Notes: generated by a model not told the origin, from the letters alone. A stretch of DNA of 64,000 bases from Paraburkholderia madseniana (GCF_009690905.1 NZ_VOSW01000053.1:1-64000), one strand, 5' to 3'; positions 8,773 to 17,541 are shown, counted from the first letter of the stretch. Made by a program: numbers and translations.

Positions 8773-9765
8773 ATGATTCGAATCGCCGTACTCGGTGCCG
8801 GCCGCATTGGTCGCATTCACGCTGGCAACGTCGCCGCGAGCCCGAACGCAAAACTGGTCGTGGTGGCAGACCCCGTTGAAAGTGCGGCTAAGTCGCTAGC
8901 TAGCCGTCTGGGCTGCGAGGCCTCGACGGACGCGGCAGCCGTCCTCGAGCGCAACGACATCGACGCAGTGGTCATCGGTACGCCGACGGATACGCACATC
9001 ACGTTCATGCTCGAAGCCGTCAAACGCGGCAAGGCTGTTCTGTGCGAGAAGCCTATCGACCTCGACATGGAGAAGTCGCTGGCCGCGGCAAACGAAGTCG
9101 AGCGACTGGGCGGTCGCGTCATGCTCGCGTTCAATCGACGTTTCGACCCGACATCGCAAGCCTTCCGCAAAGCGATCGACGCAGGCGACGTCGGCGAAGT
9201 GCGCCAGGTCATTATTTCGAGCCGTGACCCGGGCATGCCTCCGCGTGACTATGTCGAGCACTCGGGCGGTATCTTCCGCGACATGGTGATCCACGATCTG
9301 GACATGGCTCGCTGGTTGCTCGGCGAAGAACCGGTCGAGGTAATGGCCATGGCCAGCCGTCTCGTCGACGAGTCGCTTGAGAAGCTGACCGACTTCGATA
9401 CGGTGATGGTGCAGTTGCGGACAGCTTCAGGCAAGCAATGCCACATCAACTGCTGTCGCGAAGCCGTGTACGGCTACGACCAGCGCATGGAAGTGTCGGG
9501 TTCGAAGGGAATGCTCCTGCAGGAAAACCTGCGTCGTTCGACGATTCGACGCTGGTCCAAGGAAGCGACCGACGTCCGCGAGCCGCTGCTCAACTTCTTC
9601 CTCGAGCGCTACGAGGCTGCATACAAGGCCGAACTCGAAGCCTTCGTCGACGCACTGAACGCCAACTCGCCTTTGCCGACCTCCGTTCAGGACGGGCTGA
9701 AGGCGCTGCGTCTGGCGGACTGCGCGCTCGAGTCGGCGTTGTCGGGCAAAGCCGTCAAGGTGTAA
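8773..9765 (+). CDS. iolG: Inositol 2-dehydrogenase-like oxidoreductase (Gfo/Idh/MocA)
   Basis: 330 residues. The Rossmann motif VLGAGRIGRIHAGNV is at the N-terminus, then EKPIDLD with the catalytic Lys, and DMVIHDLDMARWL carrying the Asp and His of the IolG catalytic triad. The match to bacterial inositol 2-dehydrogenases is good along the length. Expected reaction: NAD-dependent oxidation of an inositol or related cyclitol to the 2-keto form. No other iol genes (iolB, C, D) are in the window, so the keto product probably does not follow the standard iol route here. The symbol denotes family, not proven substrate. Confidence 0.85.
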   Translation: MIRIAVLGAGRIGRIHAGNVAASPNAKLVVVADPVESAAKSLASRLGCEASTDAAAVLERNDIDAVVIGTPTDTHITFMLEAVKRGKAVLCEKPIDLDMEKSLAAANEVERLGGRVMLAFNRRFDPTSQAFRKAIDAGDVGEVRQVIISSRDPGMPPRDYVEHSGGIFRDMVIHDLDMARWLLGEEPVEVMAMASRLVDESLEKLTDFDTVMVQLRTASGKQCHINCCREAVYGYDQRMEVSGSKGMLLQENLRRSTIRRWSKEATDVREPLLNFFLERYEAAYKAELEAFVDALNANSPLPTSVQDGLKALRLADCALESALSGKAVKV

Positions 9766-9789
9766 CGGGAAATCTGGAGGAGATAGGTC

Positions 9790-10878
9790 ATGACGCGAAA
9801 GATCGGTCCCAACGAAACGCTCGGCGTAGCATGTCTTGGCATCACTCACCCCCATACGTCCGGGCGGGTCAAGGCAATCCAGCGTCGCACCGACGCAAAG
9901 ATGCTCGGTGCGTGGGACAAAAGCCCGCTGCTCACACCGTTCGTCGACGCGCTCGGTCTCGAGGCGCGCTCGAAGGAAGATATCCTGGCGGACGAGAATG
10001 TTCATGTCGTGCTCGTCCACTCCAAGAGCGAGAAGATGGCCGATCTGACCATTGAAGCGCTCGAGGCGGGCAAGGCAGTGTTGTGCGAGAAACCTGCTGG
10101 CCGCAGTTCCGTCGACGCCAAGCGCATCGTCGAGGCTGTGGAGCGTACGGGCGGACTCGTGCAAGTCGGCTATTGCTGGCGTTTTGCACCATCGGTCGAT
10201 GCCATGCAGGCGGCACTCAAGAGCGGACGCCTCGGCAAAGTTGTTCAGGTGCGCGCCCACGGCGGCTGCTCGCACGATGAGGCCGGAACGCCGCACATGA
10301 CCCAGCCAGGTGATATTGGCGGCGCGGTATTCGTTATTGGATGCCATCTGGTGGACCGCATCCTTCTGCACTTCGGCTTGCCCCGCTCTGTCAACGCGCG
10401 TATCACCAAGTTCCCGAACTTTCACGGTGACGAATCGCGTGAAGACGCAGCAGGCGCGGTGCTGAACTATGAAGACAAGATTGTCACTGTCGACTTCATG
10501 TCGTGGGACGTCTTGCCGTGGACCGAGAGCTGGGACATCACCGCCTACGGAACGGAAGGCATCATGTCTTCCCGCTCGCTGCCCGCGAGCTACAAGATTT
10601 ATGACGCGGGCAAAGGCGACCATCCGGAGGGCTGGACCGAGTGGCAGGAGACCAGCTTCCCGGAAATCTGGGCAACAAAAAAGACGGAGTATTCGCCCGA
10701 TATCGCCGAAATCGGCAACCCGGTGTACTTCGATCGGGAATCGAACGCGTTCTTCGACGCTTTGCGCAACGGCACGCAGTCGGTTGTGCCGGCTACGCAG
10801 GCGTACAACATTAGCCGTGTCATCGAGGCCATGTTCGCTTCTTCCAAAGAAGCGGGTGCAGAGGTCTTGATCGGTTAA
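9790..10878 (+). CDS. Second Gfo/Idh/MocA-family oxidoreductase
   Basis: 362 residues. It starts MTRKIGPNETLGVACLGITH with PHTSGR where the usual GxGxxG glycine-rich loop is expected, so the nucleotide-binding turn is atypical. The EKPAGRS motif with the catalytic Lys is present. The C-terminal half has GGAVFVIGCHLVDRILLHFG, with His where the dehydrogenase His is expected. GGAG lies just before the ATG and 24 bases separate it from the iolG-like gene. It may oxidise a second position of the same polyol, act on a glycoside (as in 3-keto-glycoside pathways) or be an aldolase-like or non-redox member. The substrate is not determined by the sequence. Confidence 0.82.
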   Translation: MTRKIGPNETLGVACLGITHPHTSGRVKAIQRRTDAKMLGAWDKSPLLTPFVDALGLEARSKEDILADENVHVVLVHSKSEKMADLTIEALEAGKAVLCEKPAGRSSVDAKRIVEAVERTGGLVQVGYCWRFAPSVDAMQAALKSGRLGKVVQVRAHGGCSHDEAGTPHMTQPGDIGGAVFVIGCHLVDRILLHFGLPRSVNARITKFPNFHGDESREDAAGAVLNYEDKIVTVDFMSWDVLPWTESWDITAYGTEGIMSSRSLPASYKIYDAGKGDHPEGWTEWQETSFPEIWATKKTEYSPDIAEIGNPVYFDRESNAFFDALRNGTQSVVPATQAYNISRVIEAMFASSKEAGAEVLIG

Positions 10879-10892
10879 GCATTTGAATGGCT

Positions 10893-10908
10893 GACGCCTT
10901 CGGGCGTC
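10893..10908. terminator. UUCG-loop hairpin inside the operon
   Basis: GACGCC-TTCG-GGCGTC is a very stable tetraloop hairpin 14 bases after the oxidoreductase stop, without a T-run. In this position, before a binding-protein gene, such hairpins usually protect mRNA ends or attenuate rather than fully terminate (inference). Confidence 0.5.
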
Positions 10909-10974
10909 GGCCGAGGATTCTGTACTTCATAAACCGGCAACACAAATACGCATTCCTAAATAGGAGACGAAGTC

Positions 10975-12045
10975 ATGAAAATTCTGAAAAATGTCGCGCT
11001 CATCCTGGCTGCTTCGGCAGCTTTCTCGGCAATGTCTGGCGCTGCTTTCGCCCAGGATAAGGGTGTTATTGGCATTTCACTGCCCGACAAGACTGAATCC
11101 CGCTGGATTACCGACGGCAAAAGCATGGTTGATGCACTGAAGGCGAAAGGCTACTCGGCCGACCTCCAGTACGCAAACTACGACGTTCCGACGCAGGTGA
11201 ACCAGGTCGAGAACATGCTTGCGAAGGGTGTCAAAGCACTGGTCATCGCACCGATCGACGGAAAGACCTTTTCTGACGCTCTGGCGCTCGCGCAGAAGAA
11301 AGGCATCAAGGTCATCTCGTACGACCGTCTGATTAGCCAGACCAAGGATGTCGACTACTACGCAACCTTCGACAACTATGGCGTTGGCGTTCTTCAAGGA
11401 CAGAGCATCGTCAGCGCATGGCAGAAGGCCGGCAGCAAAACCCCGTTCAATATCGAAGTGTTCGGTGGTTCATCGGACGATAACAACGCCCATATGGTCT
11501 ACGCGGGTGGCATGTCGGTCCTCAAACCGTACATTGATAGCGGCAAGTTTGTGGTTCGGAGCAAACAGGTTGCCTTCGATAAAGTCGCGACGCGCAACTG
11601 GGATGGCGCGACGGCTCAGGCTCGAATGGACAACTTGCTGAGCGCGTTCTACGGCAAGGACCACCTCGACGCGGTCTGGACGCCCAATGATGCAATTGCA
11701 GTTGGCGTTATCTCATCGCTTAAGGGCATCGGATACGGTTCGGCCCAGCAAACCATGCCCGTTGTCACGGGACAGGACGCAGACATCCAGAACGTCAAGA
11801 ACATTGTTCGGGGCGACCAGACCTCGACCGTGTTCAAGGACACTCGCAAGCTTGCTGGCGTGACCGCCGAAATGGTCGACAACGCGCTGAGCGGCAAGCA
11901 GGTGCCTGTCAACGACACGAAGAGCTACAACAACGGAACGAAGATCGTTCCGACTTATCTCGTGAAGCCAATCCTGGTAGACAAGGCCAATTACCAGTCG
12001 GAGTTGGTGACCAGCGGTTACTACACGCAGGCCCAAATCAAGTAA
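10975..12045 (+). CDS. chvE: Multiple-monosaccharide ABC transporter substrate-binding protein (ChvE-like)
   Basis: 356 residues. The signal peptide MKILKNVALILAASAAFSAM ends near AFA-QDKG. It is followed by a type-I periplasmic binding fold: GVIGISLPDKTESRWITDGK, ANYDVPTQVNQVENMLAKGV and APIDGKTF. The sequence is ChvE/XylF-like and of normal length for sugar-binding proteins of the CUT2 class. GGAG-type RBS just before the ATG. It is followed by its own ATPase and permease. The preceding cyclitol-type dehydrogenases suggest that the ligand may be a cyclitol or glycoside rather than a simple aldose (inference). Confidence 0.9.
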   Translation: MKILKNVALILAASAAFSAMSGAAFAQDKGVIGISLPDKTESRWITDGKSMVDALKAKGYSADLQYANYDVPTQVNQVENMLAKGVKALVIAPIDGKTFSDALALAQKKGIKVISYDRLISQTKDVDYYATFDNYGVGVLQGQSIVSAWQKAGSKTPFNIEVFGGSSDDNNAHMVYAGGMSVLKPYIDSGKFVVRSKQVAFDKVATRNWDGATAQARMDNLLSAFYGKDHLDAVWTPNDAIAVGVISSLKGIGYGSAQQTMPVVTGQDADIQNVKNIVRGDQTSTVFKDTRKLAGVTAEMVDNALSGKQVPVNDTKSYNNGTKIVPTYLVKPILVDKANYQSELVTSGYYTQAQIK

Positions 12046-12136
12046 GGCATCTGAACGTCCGCGTGGCGGGGCGCCCACCAGGGCCTCGCTTCACGCAGAC
12101 ACGCTCGCGAGCGTGACCAATCAGAGGAATTTGACC

Positions 12137-13675
12137 ATGGATACCATTCTGGAGATGCGCGGAATTCAGAAAAGCTTTGGCGCTGTCAAAGCTCTGAATA
12201 ACGTCAATCTGAAGGTCCGTCAGGGCGAGATTCACGCCATTTGCGGAGAAAACGGCGCGGGAAAATCGACCCTGATGAAGATCCTCAGTGGCGTCTATCC
12301 GCACGGCTCCTATTCTGGCGACGTCCTTTACGACGGTCAGGAGCGGGCATTCGCCGATATTTCCGATAGCGAGGCAGTCGGAATCATCATCATCCACCAG
12401 GAGCTAGCCCTCGTACCGATGCTCTCGATTACCGAGAACATCTATCTGGGTAACGAACAGTCGAAGCGCGGCGTCATCGATTGGCAGGTGTCGCGTGCGA
12501 AGGCAAAGGCGTTGCTGGCGAAGGTCGGCCTCTCAGACTCGCCAGATTCACCGGTCGGCACGCTTGGGATTGGCAAGCAGCAACTCATCGAGATTGCGAA
12601 GGCATTGTCTAAAGAGGTTCGCCTGTTGATTCTCGACGAGCCTACCGCAAGCCTGAATGAAAAAGACAGCGACACACTGCTTAGTCTTCTGCTCGAACTC
12701 AAGTCGCGCGGTGTGACGTCAATCATCATTTCGCACAAGCTGAATGAGATTTCGCGCGTCGCGGATGGAATCACTGTTATCCGTGATGGCTCGACGGTCG
12801 ACGCCCTCGACTGCAAAGCCGAGAGCGTGAGCGAAGACCGAATCATCAAGGCGATGGTCGGCCGCGAGATGTCCGACCGGTACCCGCCACGTACGCCGAA
12901 CATCGGCGAAGTCATTTTTGAAGTCAAGGATTGGCGTGTGCAGCATCCCACGCAGAGGGACCGTGCCGTCATCAAAGGCGTCAATCTGGCGGCACGCAAG
13001 GGCGAAATCGTTGGCATCGCAGGGCTGATGGGTTCTGGTCGCACGGAGCTTGCCATGAGCGTCTTCGGTGGCACGTATGGTCAGGACATCACGGGCCAGG
13101 TGCTGATGCACGGAAAGCAGGTCGACGTTTCATCGGTACAGAAGGCCATCAAAGCGGGTATCGCCTACGTGACAGAAGACCGGAAAGGCAACGGTCTGCT
13201 CCTGGACGACAACATCAAGCGAAACATCACGCTGGCGAACCTGATTGGGGTCTCCAGATTTGGCGTCGTCGATGAGCACGAGGAGATCAAGGTTGCGACC
13301 GATTTTCTAAAGAAGCTCCGGATCCGCGCTCAAGGCGTTACCCACGTCGTTGGCAACCTGTCGGGTGGAAACCAGCAGAAGGTGGTGCTGAGCAAGTGGC
13401 TGTTCTCTGAACCCGAGGTACTGATTCTCGACGAGCCCACGCGAGGCATCGATGTGGGAGCGAAGTACGAGATTTACAACATCATCAATCAGGTGGTTGC
13501 GGCAGGTAAGTGTGTGGTCATGATTTCCTCGGAAATGCCCGAGCTGCTTGGCATGTGCGACCGCGTGTACGTCATGAACGAAGGCCGGTTTGTCGGCGAA
13601 TTCACCGCAGAAGAAGTCTCGCAGGAAAAGATTATGCGGGCGATTATGCGAAATGGAGGCATCGAAAATGCGTAA
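12137..13675 (+). CDS. gguA: Multiple-monosaccharide ABC transporter ATP-binding protein (GguA-like, tandem ATPase)
   Basis: 512 residues with two ABC cassettes, as usual for CUT2 sugar importers. First cassette: Walker A in GENGAGKSTLMKIL, signature-like LGIGKQQLIEIAKAL and Walker B LLILDEPTASLNE. Second cassette: degenerate Walker A GLMGSGRTELAMSVF, LSGGNQQKVVLSKWL and VLILDEPTRGIDVGAK. Start at 12137 (MDTILEMRGIQKSFG), preceded by AGAGGAA. It energises import through the permease, whose ATG overlaps this gene's last eight bases. Confidence 0.93.
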   Translation: MDTILEMRGIQKSFGAVKALNNVNLKVRQGEIHAICGENGAGKSTLMKILSGVYPHGSYSGDVLYDGQERAFADISDSEAVGIIIIHQELALVPMLSITENIYLGNEQSKRGVIDWQVSRAKAKALLAKVGLSDSPDSPVGTLGIGKQQLIEIAKALSKEVRLLILDEPTASLNEKDSDTLLSLLLELKSRGVTSIIISHKLNEISRVADGITVIRDGSTVDALDCKAESVSEDRIIKAMVGREMSDRYPPRTPNIGEVIFEVKDWRVQHPTQRDRAVIKGVNLAARKGEIVGIAGLMGSGRTELAMSVFGGTYGQDITGQVLMHGKQVDVSSVQKAIKAGIAYVTEDRKGNGLLLDDNIKRNITLANLIGVSRFGVVDEHEEIKVATDFLKKLRIRAQGVTHVVGNLSGGNQQKVVLSKWLFSEPEVLILDEPTRGIDVGAKYEIYNIINQVVAAGKCVVMISSEMPELLGMCDRVYVMNEGRFVGEFTAEEVSQEKIMRAIMRNGGIENA

Positions 13676-14876
13676 GGCACTCTCTCCAGTGGTCGCCGAA
13701 GGCGCCGAGGTTAAGAAAAGCGAAGTTTTGGGTGTGGTGAAGCGTATTGGCAGCGAGTATGGACTGCTCATTTCGCTCGTCATCATCATGGTCTTCTTTC
13801 AGGTCTCGACGAGCGGCGTATTGATGCAACCGCTCAATCTGACCAATCTGGTGCTTCAGAACAGCTACATCGTCATCATGGCCCTTGGCATGCTGATGGT
13901 GATTGTTTCAGGCCACATCGACCTGTCCGTCGGTTCAACGGCCGGTTTGGTGGGCGCGTTGGCGGCAGTATTGATGGTGCAGTTTGAGGTCAACTATATC
14001 TGGGCAACCATCATCTGTATTGCGGCCGGCGCGCTGATCGGCGCTGTGCAAGGCTACTGGATTGCGTTCTGGCGGATGCCTTCGTTCATCGTGACGCTGG
14101 CCGGCATGCTGGTTTTCCGCGGCATGACAAACCTCGTTCTGCAAGGTCAGTCCATCGGCCCGTTCCCTGATGCATTCGGCGCCGTGAGTTCGGGTTTTAT
14201 CCCGGACCTTTTTCACGGACAGGCACTTCACATCACTTCGATAGTCCTTGGCGCGTTTGTCGGCGCGCTTTTTTTCGCGATTGAGCTTCGGCATCGCGCC
14301 GGCGCGGCGAAACATGGCGTCGAGAGTGGCTCGTTCTCGATGTTCGTGGCGAAGAATCTCGTCCTTACGGCACTGATAGTGTTCTTCTGCTACCTGCTTG
14401 CATCCTATCGTGGCCTGCCTACCGTGCTCGTCATCATGGCTGTGCTGATTGGTGTGTACACGTTCATCATGAATCGCACCACGATCGGTCGACGTATCTA
14501 CGCGGTTGGCGGCAATGCAAAGGCAGCGAGATTGTCGGGTGTCAGCGTTCCGGCAGTGAGCTTCCTGACCTTTGTGAATATGGGCGTCCTTGCAGCGCTG
14601 GCAGGTCTGATTTTCGCCGCACGTCTGAATAGTGGAACGCCGAAGGCTGGCACGGGATTCGAGCTCGACGTCATCGCAGCGTGTTTCATCGGCGGCGCTT
14701 CCGCCTCTGGTGGTGTCGGAAAGGTGGTCGGAGCGGTTGTGGGCGCCTTCATCATGGGCGTGATGAACAACGGCATGTCCATCATGGGCATCGGTGTGGA
14801 TTATCAGCAGGTTATCAAAGGTATCGTTCTGCTCGCGGCCGTGTTCGTCGACGTGTACAACAAGAACAAAGCGTAA
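13668..14876 (+). CDS. gguB: Multiple-monosaccharide ABC transporter permease (GguB-like)
   Basis: 402 residues with about ten hydrophobic segments. It contains the BPD_transp_2 landmarks: ALGMLMVIVSGHIDLSVGS near the N-terminal third, TTIGRRIYAVGGNAKAARLS in the cytoplasmic coupling loop, and GGASASGGVGKVVGAVVGAF near the end. Start at 13668 (MRKALSPVV) with GGAGG upstream, overlapping the end of the ATPase gene by eight bases, which suggests translational coupling. Forms the membrane channel of the importer. Confidence 0.93.
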   Translation: MRKALSPVVAEGAEVKKSEVLGVVKRIGSEYGLLISLVIIMVFFQVSTSGVLMQPLNLTNLVLQNSYIVIMALGMLMVIVSGHIDLSVGSTAGLVGALAAVLMVQFEVNYIWATIICIAAGALIGAVQGYWIAFWRMPSFIVTLAGMLVFRGMTNLVLQGQSIGPFPDAFGAVSSGFIPDLFHGQALHITSIVLGAFVGALFFAIELRHRAGAAKHGVESGSFSMFVAKNLVLTALIVFFCYLLASYRGLPTVLVIMAVLIGVYTFIMNRTTIGRRIYAVGGNAKAARLSGVSVPAVSFLTFVNMGVLAALAGLIFAARLNSGTPKAGTGFELDVIAACFIGGASASGGVGKVVGAVVGAFIMGVMNNGMSIMGIGVDYQQVIKGIVLLAAVFVDVYNKNKA

Positions 14877-15015
14877 CTACTTTCCTATGGCAGACCGGAT
14901 TTAGAACTCAGCGGGGCTTGGTGCGTGGCGAGGCCCAACTGATATGCATACTTGAGTCATGAGGTTGCATCTCGAACATTTGGCCTGGTAATAAGCAACA
15001 CTAATGGAATCGAAT

Positions 15016-15312
15016 ATGGTCAAGCATATCGTGATGTGGAACGTTCGCGGTGAGACTCCCGAGCAAAAGAAGGAATCCGCTGTGCTCGTAAAGACTGCGT
15101 TCGAGAGTCTGAGCGGAAAGATTCCCGGACTTACCAGGCTGGAGGTCGGGTTGAATGTAAGCGCTGTGGATTATGCCTGCGACGTAGTCTTGTACACAGA
15201 GTTCGGAAGCCAGGAGTCGCTCGACGCGTATGCGTCGCACCCTGAGCATCTGCGAGTGAAGCAGATCGTGGGTGACGTTCGTATCGCTCGCCACCAGGTC
15301 GACTACATCTAA
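15016..15312 (+). CDS. Dabb-domain (stress-responsive alpha/beta-barrel) protein
   Basis: 98 residues. It begins MVKHIVMWNVRGETPEQKKE, followed by LSGKIPGLTRLEVGLNV, YTEFGSQESLDAYASHPEH and a C-terminal VDYI. This is the compact dimeric alpha-beta barrel of Dabb proteins, some of which act as cyclases or hydratases and most of which have no assigned role. An ATG at 15004 would add four residues; 15016 gives the standard N-terminus. Its position between the sugar permease and the maleylacetate reductase suggests a catalytic or protective role for an unstable keto or phenolic intermediate (inference). Confidence 0.82.
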   Translation: MVKHIVMWNVRGETPEQKKESAVLVKTAFESLSGKIPGLTRLEVGLNVSAVDYACDVVLYTEFGSQESLDAYASHPEHLRVKQIVGDVRIARHQVDYI

Positions 15313-15350
15313 GCGAGCTGTACCGTTTGACCACACAGGGAGCTAATCTC

Positions 15351-16412
15351 ATGTATGAGTTTACCTATACCACGCAGGCGTCGAGAGTCGTATTCGGTGC
15401 CGGGAGCATGAAACTGATTCAACAGGAAGTGGAAACGTTGGGTGCTCGCCGGGCGCTGGTTCTTTGCACGCCCGAGCAAAAGGCTCAGGCTGAAGTGGTT
15501 TCGTCTCTTCTTGGACCTGCGAGCGCAGGCGTCTTCGACGGCGCCCAGATGCACGTACCTATCGAGAACGCTCGCCGCGCGCGCGAACACGCGAAGTCGG
15601 TCGACGCAGACTGTGCTGTGGCTATTGGTGGCGGTTCGACGATTGGGCTCGGCAAAGCGATTGCGCTCGAATCGTCGTTGCCGATTATCGCAATACCGAC
15701 GACGTATGCCGGGTCGGAGATGACTCCCATCTACGGGATAACGGAAAACGGCCTGAAGAAAACCGGTCGCGATGCCAAGGTCATCCCCAAGACGGTCCTG
15801 TACGACCCGGAGTTGACCATCGGGCTCCCGGTTCGCCTCTCGATTGTCAGCGGTCTCAACGCTATCGCTCATGCTGCCGAGGGACTGTACGCAAAGGACG
15901 GAAATCCCGTCATGTCTCTAATGGCGGAGGAGGGTATTCGCTCACTCGCCAACGGCCTGCGTGGAGTGAAGAAGAACAGTAAGGACAAAGTGGCGCGTAG
16001 CGAGTGCCTGTATGGTGCGTGGCTGTGCGGAATGGTGCTCGGCAATGTTGGCATGGCTCTTCATCACAAGCTGTGCCACACCTTGGGTGGAACATTTAAC
16101 CTCCCTCATGCTGAGACTCACGCAATCGTTCTGCCTCACTCTCTCGCTTATAACAGTACCGTTGCGGATGAGGCGATGGGCCGAATCGCCAGGGCGTTGA
16201 ACGTAGATTCGGCGCCAGACGGCCTTTACCAGCTCAACGAAGAACTCGGCGTTCCGCGAGGGCTTCGCGAGATTGGGTTGGGCGAAGCCGATCTCGATCA
16301 CGCGTGCGAAGTGGCATTGTCGAATCCATACTGGAACCCGCGACCGATTGAGGAGGGGCCGCTTAGAGCACTGCTACAGCGTGCTTGGGAGGGCCTTCGT
16401 CCGTCCGTGTAG
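15351..16412 (+). CDS. Maleylacetate reductase (iron-containing alcohol dehydrogenase family)
   Basis: 353 residues from the ATG at 15351 (GGGAG seven bases upstream). It starts MYEFTYTTQASRVVFGAGSM, then has the nucleotide-binding AIGGGSTIGLGKAIAL, AIPTTYAGSEMTPIYGITE, and the His-rich metal-site region HHKLCHTLGGTFNLPHAETH. These are the hallmarks of maleylacetate reductases, which reduce maleylacetate to 3-oxoadipate with NAD(P)H. It completes the lower hydroxyquinol route begun by the dioxygenase at 6865. Last gene of the operon. Confidence 0.92.
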   Translation: MYEFTYTTQASRVVFGAGSMKLIQQEVETLGARRALVLCTPEQKAQAEVVSSLLGPASAGVFDGAQMHVPIENARRAREHAKSVDADCAVAIGGGSTIGLGKAIALESSLPIIAIPTTYAGSEMTPIYGITENGLKKTGRDAKVIPKTVLYDPELTIGLPVRLSIVSGLNAIAHAAEGLYAKDGNPVMSLMAEEGIRSLANGLRGVKKNSKDKVARSECLYGAWLCGMVLGNVGMALHHKLCHTLGGTFNLPHAETHAIVLPHSLAYNSTVADEAMGRIARALNVDSAPDGLYQLNEELGVPRGLREIGLGEADLDHACEVALSNPYWNPRPIEEGPLRALLQRAWEGLRPSV

Positions 16413-16517
16413 CCTTTGGAAATGGGCGCCCCAAAGGAGGTTCGCAGGAACGAGTCTTCGATCTGGCGGTAGCAAACTAGCCGGCAGCTTAGGACTGCGC
16501 GTCGCTGTCCTAAGCTG
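16413..16517. terminator. Two hairpins between convergent genes
   Basis: CCTTTGG/CCAAAGG (16413-16419 with 16431-16437) lies right after the maleylacetate reductase stop. A perfect 11-bp stem CAGCTTAGGAC/GTCCTAAGCTG (16485-16495 with 16507-16517) lies before the 3' end of the leftward SDR gene. Together they probably end transcription from both sides; neither has a clear T-run. Confidence 0.55.
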
Positions 16518-16547
16518 ATCAAGCCGCTCCCGGAACCTCGAGTGCCT

Positions 16548-17324
16548 TCACCCCTTGCGGAACATAGGCGCTCCCCACGGCGCACCGATCGTGCCGCCGT
16601 CGACGACGATTTCCGCCGCCGTGATCCCCGAAGCATCGTCGGACGCGAGGAAAAGCACGGCCTTGGCAACTTCTTCAGGTGCAGCGAGGCGAGCCATCGG
16701 AACGCGCGGTGCCAACGCCTCTTCGGTCGCGTCAAGCGTTGCGCCGGCCCGTGCGCCGCGCGTCCAGATCGGTGTGCGTGTGCCGCCGGGAATCACGGTG
16801 TTGACACGAATGCCACGCTGCACGAGTTCCGACGCAAACACCTTTGCCATGCCGGTGACGCCCGCCTTCGTTGCGGAATAAGCGGCCGACCCGGGCGAGC
16901 CCAGCTCGCGCATCACGGAACCGTTCAATACGATCGAGCCTCCGGCGCTCATCAACGGCAGGGCCGATTGAACCGTGAGAAACACACCGGTGAGATTGGT
17001 GCGAAGAATCGCCTCAAATGCAGCAGCGGTCGTGCCGCCGAGCGGCGTCGGACCGGAGATTCCGGCGTTAGCGAAGACGATGTCGAGGGACCCGAATGCT
17101 GCCTGGATCTGCTTGAACGTCGACTCGATCGCGGTTTCATCATCGAGATCGGCCTGAATGCCAAGCGCGTTTTCGCCGAGCTCGGATACTGCCTGATCCA
17201 GTTTTGCGCGATCGCGGCCGGTAATCGCAACACGGGCGCCTTCGGCGATCAAAAGCTTCGCTGTAGTAAAGCCAATGCCGCTGTTGCCGCCAGTGACGAG
17301 CGCTGTCTTTCCGGTAAAACGCAT
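16548..17324 (-). CDS. Short-chain dehydrogenase/reductase (SDR)
   Basis: 258 residues. Cofactor motif TGGNSGIG near the N-terminus, NAG in VFANAGISG, and the catalytic Ser...Tyr-x3-Lys in LNGSVMREL and SAAYSATKAG. The C-terminal VPMARLAAPEEVAKAVLFLA is typical of classical SDRs. Start at 17324 (MRFTGKTALVTGG), with AGGAGAAGGA directly upstream. It is divergent from the TetR gene at 17542, the usual arrangement for a TetR-controlled NAD(P)H oxidoreductase. Substrate unknown. Confidence 0.92.
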   Translation of the reverse strand: MRFTGKTALVTGGNSGIGFTTAKLLIAEGARVAITGRDRAKLDQAVSELGENALGIQADLDDETAIESTFKQIQAAFGSLDIVFANAGISGPTPLGGTTAAAFEAILRTNLTGVFLTVQSALPLMSAGGSIVLNGSVMRELGSPGSAAYSATKAGVTGMAKVFASELVQRGIRVNTVIPGGTRTPIWTRGARAGATLDATEEALAPRVPMARLAAPEEVAKAVLFLASDDASGITAAEIVVDGGTIGAPWGAPMFRKG

Positions 17325-17449
17325 TTCCTTCTCCTGTGTATTACGCCGCGAGATCACGTCCCAAGCCGCATCTGCTGGCGGCGCAAAAACCTCGAAAAAA
17401 TCTCTGTTAAGCAGCGCAGGACAGCCGCTGCATCCAAGCTGGCATGAAC

Positions 17450-17541
17450 GTTGTCAACATCTCATTCTGTATGTTGATTATCATGCAGAAATTCAGTATT
17501 ATGCTCATCATGCAGTTTGTCAAGCGTGATGAGGCGGAAAA
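17450..17541. promoter_or_regulatory. Divergent promoter region of the SDR/TetR pair
   Basis: This AT-rich stretch contains ATCATGCAG twice as a direct repeat (about 17479-17487 and 17508-17516) and several short AT-rich dyads. It probably holds the TetR operator that controls both genes. Confidence 0.4.
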
